Positions 23,325-34,856 of a DNA stretch of 64,000 nucleotides are shown here, one piece after another. Position numbers and translations under genes: made by a program. The stretch spans positions 8,249,001 through 8,313,000 of the forward strand of contig CATIUR010000004.1 in the NCBI GenBank assembly GCA_949592205.1. Reading direction: 5' to 3'. This stretch comes from Helichrysum umbraculigerum (taxonomy: Eukaryota > Streptophyta > Magnoliopsida > Asterales > Asteraceae). The notes below the pieces were generated by a model, which saw nothing but the letters and a program-made list of their open reading frames with translations, ran no database searches and was not told the origin of the DNA. Within the stretch, counting starts at the first letter, position 1, and each line of letters begins with the position of its first letter.

Positions 23325-26300
23325 GTATTTGTACCTCAGTCGTAATATTTATTGTGTATTACGAATTTAGGATAGTGTTATTTCATAATCGAGTTGAGGC
23401 AAACGCGTGAAAGGTACAACTTTTAGGACTGAATTGTGATTATCTTTCATAATTGAGTGGACAATGTAGGCTTTGAATTTCACTTAGTCAGTGTACACTA
23501 TACACGGGAATTTTGTGGTACATTTATTAGGAAGAATATTTACGTTTGTATTCATATCCACTTTGAGAAGCGGGAGACTTTCAACCCGTTTGACCCGTTC
23601 TGACTTGACCCCTTGGAGCTTAGCCAGATCAACTGATCTACGAAACAGGTAGAAATTGCCACCTTTAATTTAGTTGGATCATGGATAAAAAAAAATGAAC
23701 CTTTGACAAACTTAGAGTAATGTTAGGTGACTTAGAGATTCTGTAATTGTAAATAAAAAAATCATTTTAGTTGACTGATTGAAGCAAATGTAAAGCACTT
23801 GAAGGTAAGGATTCTAAGCAACAGCTGACTAAGAAAATTTGTTTATATTTTCTGGATCTCATGTTTACTAACCGTACGCATTACAAAATTAAAGATCACT
23901 GTTGATTGTTGCTGGTTTTGTGATTAGTAAATACAAACATATAGGCTATTTGCCCTAATAAAAAATACTTTCATAATCTTTTTTGTGGTAATGTGTTATA
24001 TGATTCTATTTCAAAGCAAGTGTCTCTTTGGCAGGTTTGGGTATTGGTATCATAATCTTCATTTACATGTGAGCAGGTTTCTTTTTCACGCTGTTACGGA
24101 TCCTAAAAAACCATTTTCCAAGCATTATAGCGCTATAAAAGGGATCACCGCCCTTGGATCGAGTGTGGTACCCTTCATCTTTTCACTTTCACTAATATTC
24201 ATAGTTATAGATTATTTGTGATGGGTTTGGGAATGGGTAAAAGGGTTGGAATTGGTTCAAAGGGGTTCGATCAACTTAATATATCGGTCCGAGTCGGGGT
24301 AGATTGCCCAGCAAACACTTTTTTTATCTATCCTTAGCAAATTAACGAATAGTTATGGTTACATATGACTACAATAGTAATAATCTAAGTCAATGAATTT
24401 GTTTATGTATTTTATCTTTACATCTACTTCAAGAGATCTACTTAAGGGGAAACTTGGTGGAATTCAAGTGGAGCTTCAAGAAATTGAAAAAATACAAAAG
24501 AAATGGAAGTAGAGTTCTCCACATTATAGAGCAAGAAGAAAATACTTGAACATGCAAGCTTTTGAAGCTCAATCCAAAGCAATTATGTGGGTTGTATTAT
24601 TAACTTTTTGTGTATAAGCTATGCTAATATAATTGTATTGGTAAATTGTGGTTGAGAGTTGACTAAATGCATTTTTGGTTCATTTACGTAATTTGAGATT
24701 CGATTGAAGTTAAAAAAGTGCCATGTAGAACTGTAGATCTCCCCATTTGGTTATGTTCAAGTCCACTATGATTAAGTAGCAACAAGTAAATGCTTTATGA
24801 CTATTAAAAAGTCAATTACTAACATTGTTTATTTGCGTTTCTTACTTACGTTTTTGATTTAATGAGTTATGCATCTGTAAATCTGAACCTCTATATTTTA
24901 ATTAATCTGATATTTGAGTAGAAATTATCATTATCATTAATATAGGATTAGATTACATGATCTATCATCTAAACTCCCGATTAAGTCTCTCAATATTTTT
25001 AAAATGTACAATATGTATTGATATCTATGTTGTCGTGTAATAAACATTAAATATATAGTAAGACTGTAATTGTTAATATAACATAATACATAAAACTTCA
25101 AATCCAAACTTCAAAATAATATACATAAAATAATTTAGAGTCACCCGCGTTGTCGCGGGTCTTATATCTAGTAATAATAATAATAAAAATGATTTCCCTT
25201 TTGTTCATTCATTCAATCACTATATTCTTGAAGATTAGTTATACTATAGCCTAATTACGCAGTATTACTTTTCAAGAGAGGTATATATATATATATATAT
25301 AGAAAATAACGATTTTGTTTATTCCTTAAGTTTCTTCATTTAATTGTATTTATAATAAATTAAAAGTTCTTCATTCCTCCACTAATAATCACAAAATAAT
25401 TAGCACATCCTTTCATTTCCTTGCATTAATTGTAAGTCTAATCAAAAGAAAGTTACTTGGCTGCTATGCTCCACTATATATAACCCACTTTAACATAATC
25501 TCACTTTCTTATAATCATGCATATCCTTCACTGAAGTATCTGGATTCAAGAGATGTAACAAAGTTTTCATGTATGTTTGCCATTTATTCATTGTGTTGTG
25601 ATAAATAGATTATCTATGTTAGTTCGCATCGACTTTTGGTTGTTTTATATGATATTATAATTCATAATTTTACATGTTTACAGTTTTAAGTTTACTCTAA
25701 TCTTTTATGTGCATGATTGCCTATTGTTATATGTTAGATGATTAAAAGAGATTGTGATGAAATCAAATGGTAATTTCTGATGGTAATAGTTATTTGGATA
25801 TTATGAAAGTGGATCCAAACATTAAGTATGTTATAAAATGTCACGACTTTGTATGCTATTAACTTACTTTATATTGTTTGTTACACGAAATCAATGTATG
25901 TCCATCGGAGTATAGCGTATTCGGTAATCTTTCTTTAATTTTTCTATTTGTTTAGTATTTACTATTTAGATACGTTAAAAAAATTAATTTTATACATTAG
26001 TTGATGGACAAATAAAATGTTGAATGAAATAAAGAGACATGAATTTTTTCAACAAATTTCATAACAAAAGTTTTTTTTTTTTTTTTTTCATAATGTTAGA
26101 ATTAGGATTATTTTGACTATAACTATTACAAGATTAAGATCGGGATTCATATTATTATGACTATGACTATTACTACAAGTTACCATTACATATTTAAACA
26201 TTTCAAAGGGATTTTAATTGTATTATGTAAATATAATTAGTTAAGTTTCATCTCCTAAAACTTGATTTTATTATTATTATGACTTTTCAAGCAATTTAGA

Positions 26301-26331
26301 TTTATAAACGATTATTGTAAATTGTTAAGAT

Positions 26332-26360
26332 CCGTGCATCGCACGGGCCAACATTCTAGT
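26332..26360 (+). mobile_element. 3' terminus of a second Helitron
   Basis: Hairpin CCGTGC-ATC-GCACGG at 26332-26346 is followed 9 bases later by CTAGT at 26356-26360. The 5' end was not located; the element should lie between 25173 and here. Confidence 0.65.
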
Positions 26361-26474
26361 TATTTAACAAAAAGATAGTTGAGAGTAATGAATTAGAGTA
26401 AATTTGAGAATTTAATGATTTTTAATAATTATTTTTTACAATTAAACAATTATTAGAAAACATATATAAATATT

Positions 26475-27542
26475 AGAGGTAACTTCAAATAGGAAAGATA
26501 AAAATGTAGTGAATGAAGGAACCAATATAATTGCTCCATTTATTTACAAAACTCACTCCACTTTTACCCCTAAAATCGAATATCTCATAAACCGTATTTG
26601 CATAAATTATAAAAATTACATATTCGAAATCAATGTCTTTTTCTCTTCGATAAGAGATCTCACAAGCTATATTTTCGACGAATATTTTTTTTCTTATTTT
26701 TTTTACCGGTTATACAATATAATCACATGTAATTTTATGATAAAAAATTAAAATTTGATTACGATTATTTATTCATGGTATATGTTAATTAACACGTGAT
26801 TACATGTTAATATTAATCCACATTAATAGTTAAAAATTGCATTAGTTTTTATTAAAAATCGAATGTGATTGTTAGTTGTACATTTAATCAGATGTGATTT
26901 GTTATACAATCACATATGATTTTGTATATAATCACATAGGAATTTCATTTAAAAATTGATATTTGATGAGCAATTTACCGATATATGATAATTCAAGTAT
27001 GATTTCAACTTGATTTTTACTTAATTGTATAATTATAATCAATGGTTTGAAAATTCGTATCTGATTACTCTTTAGTCACATGTGATTGATACTTTGATGT
27101 TCAATCGCATGTGATTGATACTTTGATGTTCAATCGCATGTGATTGATACGTTGATGTTTAATCGCATGTGATTACAAATTACTTTTTCATGTTTAAATC
27201 TTTTTAAATCATTAATGATTTGAACTTAAAGTTTAATTTGAGATATAAGCGTGTGTGATTATTTTATAGTGTTAAATCACATATGATTTCACATTACAAA
27301 ATTTTAAAATTCAATAAAAAATGAAAAAAAAAATACTTTGTCAAAAGTATAGCTTGTGAGACCTATAATCTAAGAGAAAAAGATGCTGATTTCGAATATG
27401 TATTTTTTATAATTTATAGACATATGGTTTGTGAAATATTTAGTGTTTATAAAAATGGTGGAAATGGGTTTTTAAAATAGAGCAATCCTATTGGTTCCTC
27501 CATTCTTCATTTTTTATTATCATTCTTATTTGAACTTTTCTC
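26475..27542. mobile_element. Foldback MULE-type MITE, 1,068 bp
   Basis: Long imperfect inverted repeats of more than 150 bp on each side start near the motifs TTCAAATAGGA and its partner TTCAAATAAGA. The flanks ATAAATATT (26466-26474) and ATAAATACT (27543-27551) match at 8 of 9 positions, the duplication length of Mutator-like elements. The centre is AT-rich with many CACATGTGATT-like words and a 29-bp tandem repeat. The same architecture recurs in the element at 43897-44748. Confidence 0.75.
27082..27168. repeat. 29-bp tandem repeat, three units, inside the foldback MITE
   Basis: Units start at 27082, 27111 and 27140 (GTGATTGATACTTTGATGTT...). The first two are identical and the third differs at two positions. 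Each contains the near-palindrome GCATGTGATT. Confidence 0.9.
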
Positions 27543-27768
27543 ATAAATACTAATGTCAACATTAATTTTGAAACGGATAGGGTAATTCTCATGTACTTTT
27601 ATTAAATCACATGATAATTTCTTTTCTTTTTTTTGGTGATTTTGAAATTTTCTTTTCTACTAAATCATGTACTTTTAAATCTACTACAACTTTAAAAATT
27701 TGGAAACTATCATAATATGAAACCATGGAGAAATTTGGATATTCTATTGATGTTTCATGTACTGTAAC

Positions 27769-27895
27769 TATTAGACAATAAATAGACTTTTTGTATTCCT
27801 ATATTTCTATACTTGTATAGGGTGTATTTTGTAACTTTCTCTATTATTTAATAAAGTTCTCCCCACCTATTTTGTGTGGTGATTCAACTTATTCA
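27769..27895 (+). repeat. 5' LTR of the intact copia element
   Basis: It runs from TATTAGAC to CTTATTCA, 127 bp, very short. It begins with TA rather than TG, and so does the 3' copy. Confidence 0.93.
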
Positions 27896-27905
27896 TGGTA
27901 TCAGA
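27896..27905 (+). other. Primer binding site (tRNA-iMet)
   Basis: TGGTATCAGA directly follows the LTR and is complementary to the 3' end of initiator methionine tRNA, the usual primer for plant copia elements. Confidence 0.85.
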
Positions 27906-27985
27906 TACCCACTACCGATCCTTAACCTAAATCACACGTTTTACCTTCATCTTCCTCCCTCACGTTTCATCTTCACCTTCCTGCC

Positions 27986-30900
27986 ATGGCTTCTTCGTCC
28001 ACCGATTCCACCCTCTCTCTCAATACTGTAATGCATCTCCTTCCCATCCGCCTATCCTCTTCTAATTATCTACTTTGGAGAAATCAATTGCTGCCTGTTC
28101 TGGCTTATCAGCGCCTCCTTGCGCACATTGATGGCTCGACTGAAGCACCGCCAGCCGAAACACTCACCGAAGGGAAACTTGCCCCCAATCCGACCTACAT
28201 CGCCTGGCTTCAGGCTGACCAACAGGCTGCGATTCTTATTCGCGCCTCTCTAACGGAAGAGACTGCATCTGAAATTGTTGGACTCGAGTCTGCTCGTCAA
28301 ATCTGGCTTGCCCTGGAGGCGGCGTTTAGCGGTTCATCCCGTGAACGAGTTCAAACCCTCAAAGACCAGCTTCGTCAATTCACTAAAGGCTCTCTCTCTG
28401 TGGCTGATTTTGGCAGAAAATTCAAGAATGTTTGTGACCAATTGGCTGCCATTGGTCAATCTGTTGATGAACAAGATAAAGTCCATTGGTTTCTTTGTGC
28501 TCTTGGTCCTTCCTTTGAATCATTTTCAGTGGCTATTAGGGCATCTCGTGCCCCCATTCAGTTTCGTGATCTTCTTGCACAAGCCGAAGGTCACGAGTTG
28601 TTCCTACAGTCTTTACATGGGCCTAGTAATTCACCTGTGGCCTTTACTGCTAATTCTCGTGGACAGCCAAATTTCCGTGCTCGTGGTGGTCGGTTTTCTC
28701 GAGGCGGCAGGGGACGTGGTCGTCGTTCCCCTCATTGCCAACTTTGTCGTCAAGATGGTCACTATGCCAACACCTGCCCGCAACTCACTTCCTATGCGCA
28801 AGGTGCCACTGGGGCTGTTCCCGATCTTGCAACGGCTTTTCAAGCACAATGTCATGTTTCAAACATTGCCCCGGATTGGTTTGTCGATTCCGGTGCAACG
28901 GATCATATGACCGGTTCCAAGGATACGGTTCCACAATCAAAGCCTTACACAGGACCTGCCAATGTCGCTTTTGGAAACGGTAACACCTTACCAATTTCTC
29001 ATATTGGCAATACTACTCTTCAAAATGATATACGGTTACGGGATGTTTTAATTGTTCCTAATATCACTAAAAATTTGTTGTCTGTTAGTAAGTTGACAAA
29101 CGATAATCATGTGGATGTCTTGTTTTCCCATAACCGTTTTTATATTCAGGATCGGGACACGAAAAAGGTGCTGGCTCAAGGGCACCATAATCGAGGTCTT
29201 TATGTCATTACATCTCAACCTCAATCTTTGCTTGCAACTACAAAGACTAAGGCAACAGCTTCCTTTGAACTCTGGCACTCTCGTTTGGGGCATACATCTT
29301 TTGATACTATATTATTATTAAGTAAATTAGGCAAACTTTCGGTCACTTCAATTTTACCGAAGCCTGTTATGTGTACTTCATGTCAGTTAGCGAAAGCTCA
29401 TCGTTTGCCTTTTGACAATAATACAAATCGTGCTCTACATGTTTTAGATTTAATTCATTGTGATTTATGGGGCCCTGCTCCCGTTTCTTCGGTGGATAAT
29501 TATCGTTATTATGTTATATTTGTAGATGATCATTCTCGGTTTACTTGGTTTTATCCTCTCATCACCAAATCAGGCTTCTTTAAGGTGTTCACCACCTTTC
29601 TAAATTTTGTGCAAACTCAATTCTCCCGAAAAGTAAAAATATTTCAAAGTGATGGTGGCACGGAGTTTATTAATCATAATGTTCGAAATCTTCTTGATAC
29701 TAATGGAACCTTACATCGAATTTCATGTCCGTATACGCCACAACAAAACGGACGCGCCGAACGCAAACATCGGCATATTGTTGAAACGGGCCTTTCAATG
29801 CTTTTTAACGGAAATATTCCAACCAAATATTGGACACATGCTTTTAGCTCCGCCGTTTTTGTTATCAATCGGTTACCCTCTAAGGTGTTGAACCATAAGT
29901 CCCCATTTGAAGTTCTCTTTAATCGGGTTCCCGCTTATGAAAATTTCCGACCCTTTGGTTGTCGTGTGTTTCCTTATTTACGAGATTATAGCAAGCACAA
30001 GTTATCGCCTAGGAGCTTGCCTTGTATTTTTGTTGGGTACAGCTCCCAATATAAAGGTTATCTTTGTCTTGAGCCAACTACCTCTCGCATTTATATCACT
30101 CGCCACGCCAAATTCGATGAGCAATGTTTTCCATTTTTGGGTTCGTCTACCTCTATCCGGCTAAACGATTTATTATACACCTCTTTTCTGGATGACCCAT
30201 TTATTACTACCACATCTACACCCGACGCTGCCACTTCCCCTCCCCATCACACCACGCCACCTACCATTCCATGTGGGCTATGCGAACCAGATCCAACACC
30301 TCCACCTGTCCAACCCACATCCCCTACCCAACCTACATCTGACCCGGATCCTGCTTCACCACCCGCTAACCACCCAGATACACCTCCTATACCACCACCA
30401 AGCCCGCCTCCTATCGTTCCTCCACCACCACCTCCTCCAACCACCGAATCCACTCACCCGATGCGTACTCGATCAAAAGATGGAATTTTTAAACCAAAAC
30501 ACCGAACCGACTTAGCTCATACGACTACTCATGAGCTTTTCTCGGCTCTTTTTACCACCAACGATCCAAAGACTTTCAAAACCGCCTCCAAGCAAGAGGT
30601 TTGGGTGTCCGCTATGAATAAAGAACTAGAGGCCCTTCGCTTAAATAATACATGGACCTTGGTCCCTCGACCGCCTAACCATAATGTCGTTGGTTGTAAA
30701 TGGGTTTACCGTACAAAGTATCATGCAGACGGGTCCATTGATCGGCACAAAGCTCGTCTTGTGGCTCAAGGTTATAGTCAAATTCCGGGTCTTGATTTCT
30801 CTCATACGTTCAGCCCGGTTGTTAAAGCTACTACTGTTCGTATTGTTCTTTCTTTAGCCGTGGTTAATGGTTGGAATCTCCATCAACTCGATGTAAGCAA

Positions 30901-32116
30901 TGCTTTTCTTCACGGGAATCTTGAGGAATTGGTTTTTATGGAACAACCTCCGGGTTTTCATGATGCACGTTTTCCCAATCACGTTTGTCGTCTTAACAAA
31001 GCATTGTATGGTTTAAAGCAAGCTCCGCGTGCGTGGTTTCATCGATTAAGTACGTTTCTTATTGATAATGGCTTTTCGTGTAGTCGCGCCGATCCGTCTC
31101 TCTTTGTGTTTTCACGCGACTCCACCTTGATATATCTTCTCGTCTATGTTGACGATATTATTATCACCGGGTCGGATGATTCTATGGTCACCTCGTTTAT
31201 TGCTACATTACGATCCGAATTTTCTCTTAAGGATCTCGGAAAGTTAAACTATTTTCTCGGGCTTGAAGTAACATACACCAACACTGGTTTGTTTCTTAGT
31301 CAATCGAAATACGCTCACGAAATCTTGGAACGAGCACATCTTCTTGATTCCAAAAGTGTTGCTACTCCTCTTGCCTCATCCTCGTCCTTTGTGACTACGG
31401 GTGAACCGTTTAAAGATCCCACTTATTATCGTTCTCTTGTAGGTGCTCTCCAATATTTGACAATCACCCGTCCCGACATTTCATATGCCGTGAATCAAGT
31501 TAGTCAATTCTTGCATGCTCCTACACATGCCCATTTTCAACATGTGAAACGCATTCTTCGCTATATCAAGGGAACGATATCGTTTGGTCTAACTTTTTCC
31601 CGGCCAAAATCTACTATAATTTTGGGCTACTCCGATGCGGATTGGGCCCGCTGTCTTGAGACGCGTCGTTCCACTTATGGGTACTCTATTTTTCTTGGAG
31701 GTAACTTAGTCTCATGGAGTGCAAAGAAACAACCTACAGTTTCTCGTTCGAGTTGTGAGTCCGAGTATCGTGCTATGGCAAATACGGCGGCTGAAATTAT
31801 ATGGATCACTCACTTGTTGCGTGAATTGCATGCTTTGCCACCATCTCGCCCTACGTTACTTTGCGACAACAAAAGTGCCCTTTTCTTGACACAAAATCCC
31901 GTTTCTCACAAGCGGGCAAAGCATATTGATCTTGATTATCATTTCATTCGCGAACTCGTTGCTTCCAACAAATTGCACACCAAGTTTGTCCCAACCAAGC
32001 TTCAAGTTGCCGACATCTTTACGAAGAGTCTTCCACGTCATCAATTCGAATTTTTTCGATCTATGCTTCGTATTGGTCCGCCACCCTTTCGCTTGCGGGG
32101 GGATATTAGACAATAA
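27986..32116 (+). CDS. Gag-Pol polyprotein of the intact copia element
   Basis: The ORF has 1,376 codons with no stop, the normal length for Ale/Retrofit elements. ATG at 27986 (MASSSTDST) is the first good start after the primer site. Domains: a gag region (residues 10-210), an Arg/Gly-rich stretch and CCHC knuckle (CQLCRQDGHYANTC, about 250), aspartic protease (DSGATDHMT, about 300), integrase (HSRLGH about 430, then the DDE core with DLIHCDLWGP and NGRAERKHR), a Pro/Thr-rich linker (about 755-830), reverse transcriptase with YVDDIIITGSD at about 1053, and RNase H with DADWARC at about 1215 and KHIDLDYHF near 1313. All catalytic motifs I know are kept. The stop lies 12 bases inside the 3' LTR. 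Confidence 0.95.
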   Translation: MASSSTDSTLSLNTVMHLLPIRLSSSNYLLWRNQLLPVLAYQRLLAHIDGSTEAPPAETLTEGKLAPNPTYIAWLQADQQAAILIRASLTEETASEIVGLESARQIWLALEAAFSGSSRERVQTLKDQLRQFTKGSLSVADFGRKFKNVCDQLAAIGQSVDEQDKVHWFLCALGPSFESFSVAIRASRAPIQFRDLLAQAEGHELFLQSLHGPSNSPVAFTANSRGQPNFRARGGRFSRGGRGRGRRSPHCQLCRQDGHYANTCPQLTSYAQGATGAVPDLATAFQAQCHVSNIAPDWFVDSGATDHMTGSKDTVPQSKPYTGPANVAFGNGNTLPISHIGNTTLQNDIRLRDVLIVPNITKNLLSVSKLTNDNHVDVLFSHNRFYIQDRDTKKVLAQGHHNRGLYVITSQPQSLLATTKTKATASFELWHSRLGHTSFDTILLLSKLGKLSVTSILPKPVMCTSCQLAKAHRLPFDNNTNRALHVLDLIHCDLWGPAPVSSVDNYRYYVIFVDDHSRFTWFYPLITKSGFFKVFTTFLNFVQTQFSRKVKIFQSDGGTEFINHNVRNLLDTNGTLHRISCPYTPQQNGRAERKHRHIVETGLSMLFNGNIPTKYWTHAFSSAVFVINRLPSKVLNHKSPFEVLFNRVPAYENFRPFGCRVFPYLRDYSKHKLSPRSLPCIFVGYSSQYKGYLCLEPTTSRIYITRHAKFDEQCFPFLGSSTSIRLNDLLYTSFLDDPFITTTSTPDAATSPPHHTTPPTIPCGLCEPDPTPPPVQPTSPTQPTSDPDPASPPANHPDTPPIPPPSPPPIVPPPPPPPTTESTHPMRTRSKDGIFKPKHRTDLAHTTTHELFSALFTTNDPKTFKTASKQEVWVSAMNKELEALRLNNTWTLVPRPPNHNVVGCKWVYRTKYHADGSIDRHKARLVAQGYSQIPGLDFSHTFSPVVKATTVRIVLSLAVVNGWNLHQLDVSNAFLHGNLEELVFMEQPPGFHDARFPNHVCRLNKALYGLKQAPRAWFHRLSTFLIDNGFSCSRADPSLFVFSRDSTLIYLLVYVDDIIITGSDDSMVTSFIATLRSEFSLKDLGKLNYFLGLEVTYTNTGLFLSQSKYAHEILERAHLLDSKSVATPLASSSSFVTTGEPFKDPTYYRSLVGALQYLTITRPDISYAVNQVSQFLHAPTHAHFQHVKRILRYIKGTISFGLTFSRPKSTIILGYSDADWARCLETRRSTYGYSIFLGGNLVSWSAKKQPTVSRSSCESEYRAMANTAAEIIWITHLLRELHALPPSRPTLLCDNKSALFLTQNPVSHKRAKHIDLDYHFIRELVASNKLHTKFVPTKLQVADIFTKSLPRHQFEFFRSMLRIGPPPFRLRGDIRQ
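32089..32103 (+). other. Polypurine tract of the intact copia element
   Basis: The G-rich run (TTGCGGGGGGA) abuts the 3' LTR; it overlaps the end of the ORF. Confidence 0.7.
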
Positions 32117-32230
32117 ATAGACTTTTTGTATTCCTATATTTCTATACTTGTATAGGGTGTATTTTGTAACTTTCTCTATTATTTAATAAAGTTCTCCCCA
32201 CCTATTTTGTGTGGTGATTCAACTTATTCA
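32104..32230 (+). repeat. 3' LTR of the intact copia element
   Basis: It has the same 127 bases as 27769-27895 by eye and is followed by the second GTAAC duplication. Confidence 0.93.
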
Positions 32231-32235
32231 GTAAC

Positions 32236-32890
32236 AAAGCAAAATGTTAATTTATTAAATAAATCGAGAAAATTGAATAGGGAAGCTAAAAGATGAAAAC
32301 TATACGTTTTTTAAAATTCAAAATATAATATCAGTTGTAGAAATGGAAAAAGTTCATAGATATTACGTCTTATTCAATATTATTAACATGTATTAAACTT
32401 TTCTTTGATTTAAAGCATATTATTCAGATTAACTATTCAACCTTTTAACATATCATTTTTTATCTAACAAACCGTATCTACCGCATATTAATTCAACAAA
32501 TCGTTGTCGTCACATAACGCATATCCTGTGCTACTTTATCAAATCCATATATAAAAAGAAGCATTTCAGTGCATTAAAAGCTACACATATTAGCCAAAAC
32601 TTCCTATAAAGTAATTTATTTTTGTTTAAGATGCTAGCTTTCATTTCCAACCGGTTTCGTAATTTTTTGACATGATTTAGTACTCGAAAACGAATTTATA
32701 AAAACACATAGCCCGTCTGACCTGATGGTCAGATTCTTGACCCGACTTGTTTAGGCCATAACTTGATGTATACAACTCAAAACGACATGAGACTTTTTCA
32801 AATTTTGTTAACTAAAAACGTAGTATAATCTCATTTTCTGAAGTTGTGTATATTTTGTACAGTAAATTAATCTTTGCACTTGTATCCGGA
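32236..32890. other. AT-rich DNA, no feature seen
   Basis: I see no ORF, repeat boundary or gene fragment here; it is the continuation of the DNA into which the copia element inserted. Confidence 0.5.
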
Positions 32891-34707
32891 TTCGTCACAA
32901 CTGGACGTCAGGGGACTTAACAATATATTTGACCCACTTAACCTTAACCAAAAAGTGTGTAAAATACATTTTTAGAAAGCTAAGACATAGGAAACGTTGG
33001 AAAATTTTCTCGTATTTTATCTCGAACATTTGACTAGTCAAAACGAGCGGACAAAAACGTACATTTTAGTGAAATCTGGACACGGGGACTGTTTTGGATA
33101 AGTTATAAAAACGACACTTTCGGGTTTACCGCAAATCGTAAAACTTACTTTTTATAAGTTCTAAAACATATTTAAGAGTCGTGTAAAAGTTTCGGGTCAA
33201 ACCGAGCACGTTTAACCAAGTCAACAAAAACGTGCCTCAAAACGATAAAACGTGAATCGATTTATAAAACACTAAGATTTTGGATCAAAATGTGTTTCTA
33301 AACATTTTATTATAAAACTCGAGTAAAAAACGACACCTATAAATAACGCTAGCGAAAAACGACGCCTAAAACACTTGGAACCAAAAACGAAACCATTAGA
33401 CATCAAGTGTCGTGATGTGCTAAATCTAGTTATAAAATTTATCGTTGTTTAGTAAACCAAAAAGTACCTCGCTAGACCAATACACAACCGGGCAGTGGAC
33501 CCTATCGTATAGTAGTATAGTTGGGTAAGTTCGGGTTCGAACACAGGGAACTAGATTGGATGATCAATAGAAGTGTGAGCAATTTAAAAAGAGAAAATAA
33601 AATGTGGTTGGTTTGTGTGACCGAATTGTCACGTTGCTTAAAACTACGAAATTTTAGTTAAACTAGGCAAGTGGACTCTTTAGAGTCAAAGTGATTGATT
33701 TGGAACTTTCAAATATTAAAAACTATACTTGCTTGGATTAGATCGTTAGTGATTTCGGGGTGTAAAGTTAAAACCGGTTATTTTATGCAAACAATTTTCC
33801 ATCAAACCTAGGCTTAACATTCGCCATCACCTAATAATTCAATTTCAATTTACAAACCCATGATTCAATCAAATAACGGACATTCGCCATAGTTACCTAC
33901 TTGCATATTTGAGCTTAACGTGTTAACCTATTCCAAAACCACATCCGCAATCAAGTTCAACAATTTATAGACAAAAAGTTGACAACAACTCACTAGATAG
34001 AAAACGTTCGCTATATCTATTAGCAAATTATCAAACAAGTTAATTAATTGACATCAAGCTCAAATACACAAGTAGTTGATTAAACACAAGTTCGAGTTAA
34101 AAGAGTTTATGATTCATCCAAACGAAAGACATTCACCAAATTCGCTAACTCAAATCCTACTAGTTAACTAGCTTCACTTGTAATAATTTTCGCATTCGCT
34201 AAAATAGATTCATTCATACATTTCATACAAATGACAAGTATTTTTATTAAACAACAAACATTCGCCATAGTTGTTTAGTCAAAATACCCACAAGTTAAAC
34301 CACATCAACTAGTTACATACAAATTTATGGATGAATCTTAAACTCGAAGCATAAATCAAACACCAAATATAACACCCCTAGTCACTAACTAGTTCATCCA
34401 AGCAAGTATAACAAAACCTAGCCAACCATCATAATCAAATCATCATACATACAAAACATCAAAGAAACCAAGGAAAACATGATTATATTTTGATAAAAAT
34501 GCAAACCGAGTTCTTACAAGGGTGAGATGATGTTTGTTAGTAACCGAGATATGCAACACGAAAGGAAATCTTCAAGACAATGAAAGAAAACCTCCAAAAT
34601 CCTCAAAATCGCCTTCCAAGTGGCTGGTTTCGTGTGTGTTTTTTTTGTGTGTAAAAAAGTTGGTGAGATGAAAAGTGAAAAAGGTGTTTTTCTAAGCAAA
34701 AGTGATC

Positions 34708-34856
34708 TGCCGCCCACCAAGCCGGCGGCTCAGTATGTGAAGCCGGCGGCTTCACATCATTCAAACAAAACGGCGGCTCCAACATTCAAACCGACGGCTT
34801 CAACAGATCAACACAACCCGACGGCTTATCCATACAAGCCGGCGGCTTCAACCTGT
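34708..34856. repeat. GCCGGCGGCT dispersed repeats
   Basis: About seven copies of CGGCGGCT or CGACGGCT, often in the form GCCGGCGGCT, occur at roughly 20-bp intervals in otherwise AT-rich DNA. Read on the plus strand in one frame they encode Lys/Thr-Pro-Ala-Ala repeats, but there is no sign of a real gene. Confidence 0.65.

Larger units (their letters stand above)
19304..25172 (+). mobile_element. Non-autonomous Helitron, about 5.9 kb
   Basis: The 5' end is TCTATAACATATAC directly after an A. The 3' end is CTAGT at 25168-25172, preceded by the perfect hairpin ACCCGCG-TTGT-CGCGGGT at 25143-25160. TC at the 5' end, a 3' hairpin and CTRRT, with no terminal inverted repeats, define Helitrons. 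Both ends border TAA units, so it sits inside a microsatellite. No Rep/helicase coding sequence was seen, so it depends on another copy for movement. It holds exon-like gene fragments and a large internal duplication. Confidence 0.82.
27769..32230 (+). mobile_element. Complete Ty1/copia element, Ale/Retrofit-like, apparently intact
   Basis: All parts are present: a 127-bp 5' LTR, a primer site, an uninterrupted 1,376-codon gag-pol ORF, a polypurine tract and a 127-bp 3' LTR. The target duplication is GTAAC at 27764-27768 and 32231-32235. The two LTRs look identical over their whole length. Total length is 4,462 bp. It is inserted in AT-rich non-coding DNA. Confidence 0.95.
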
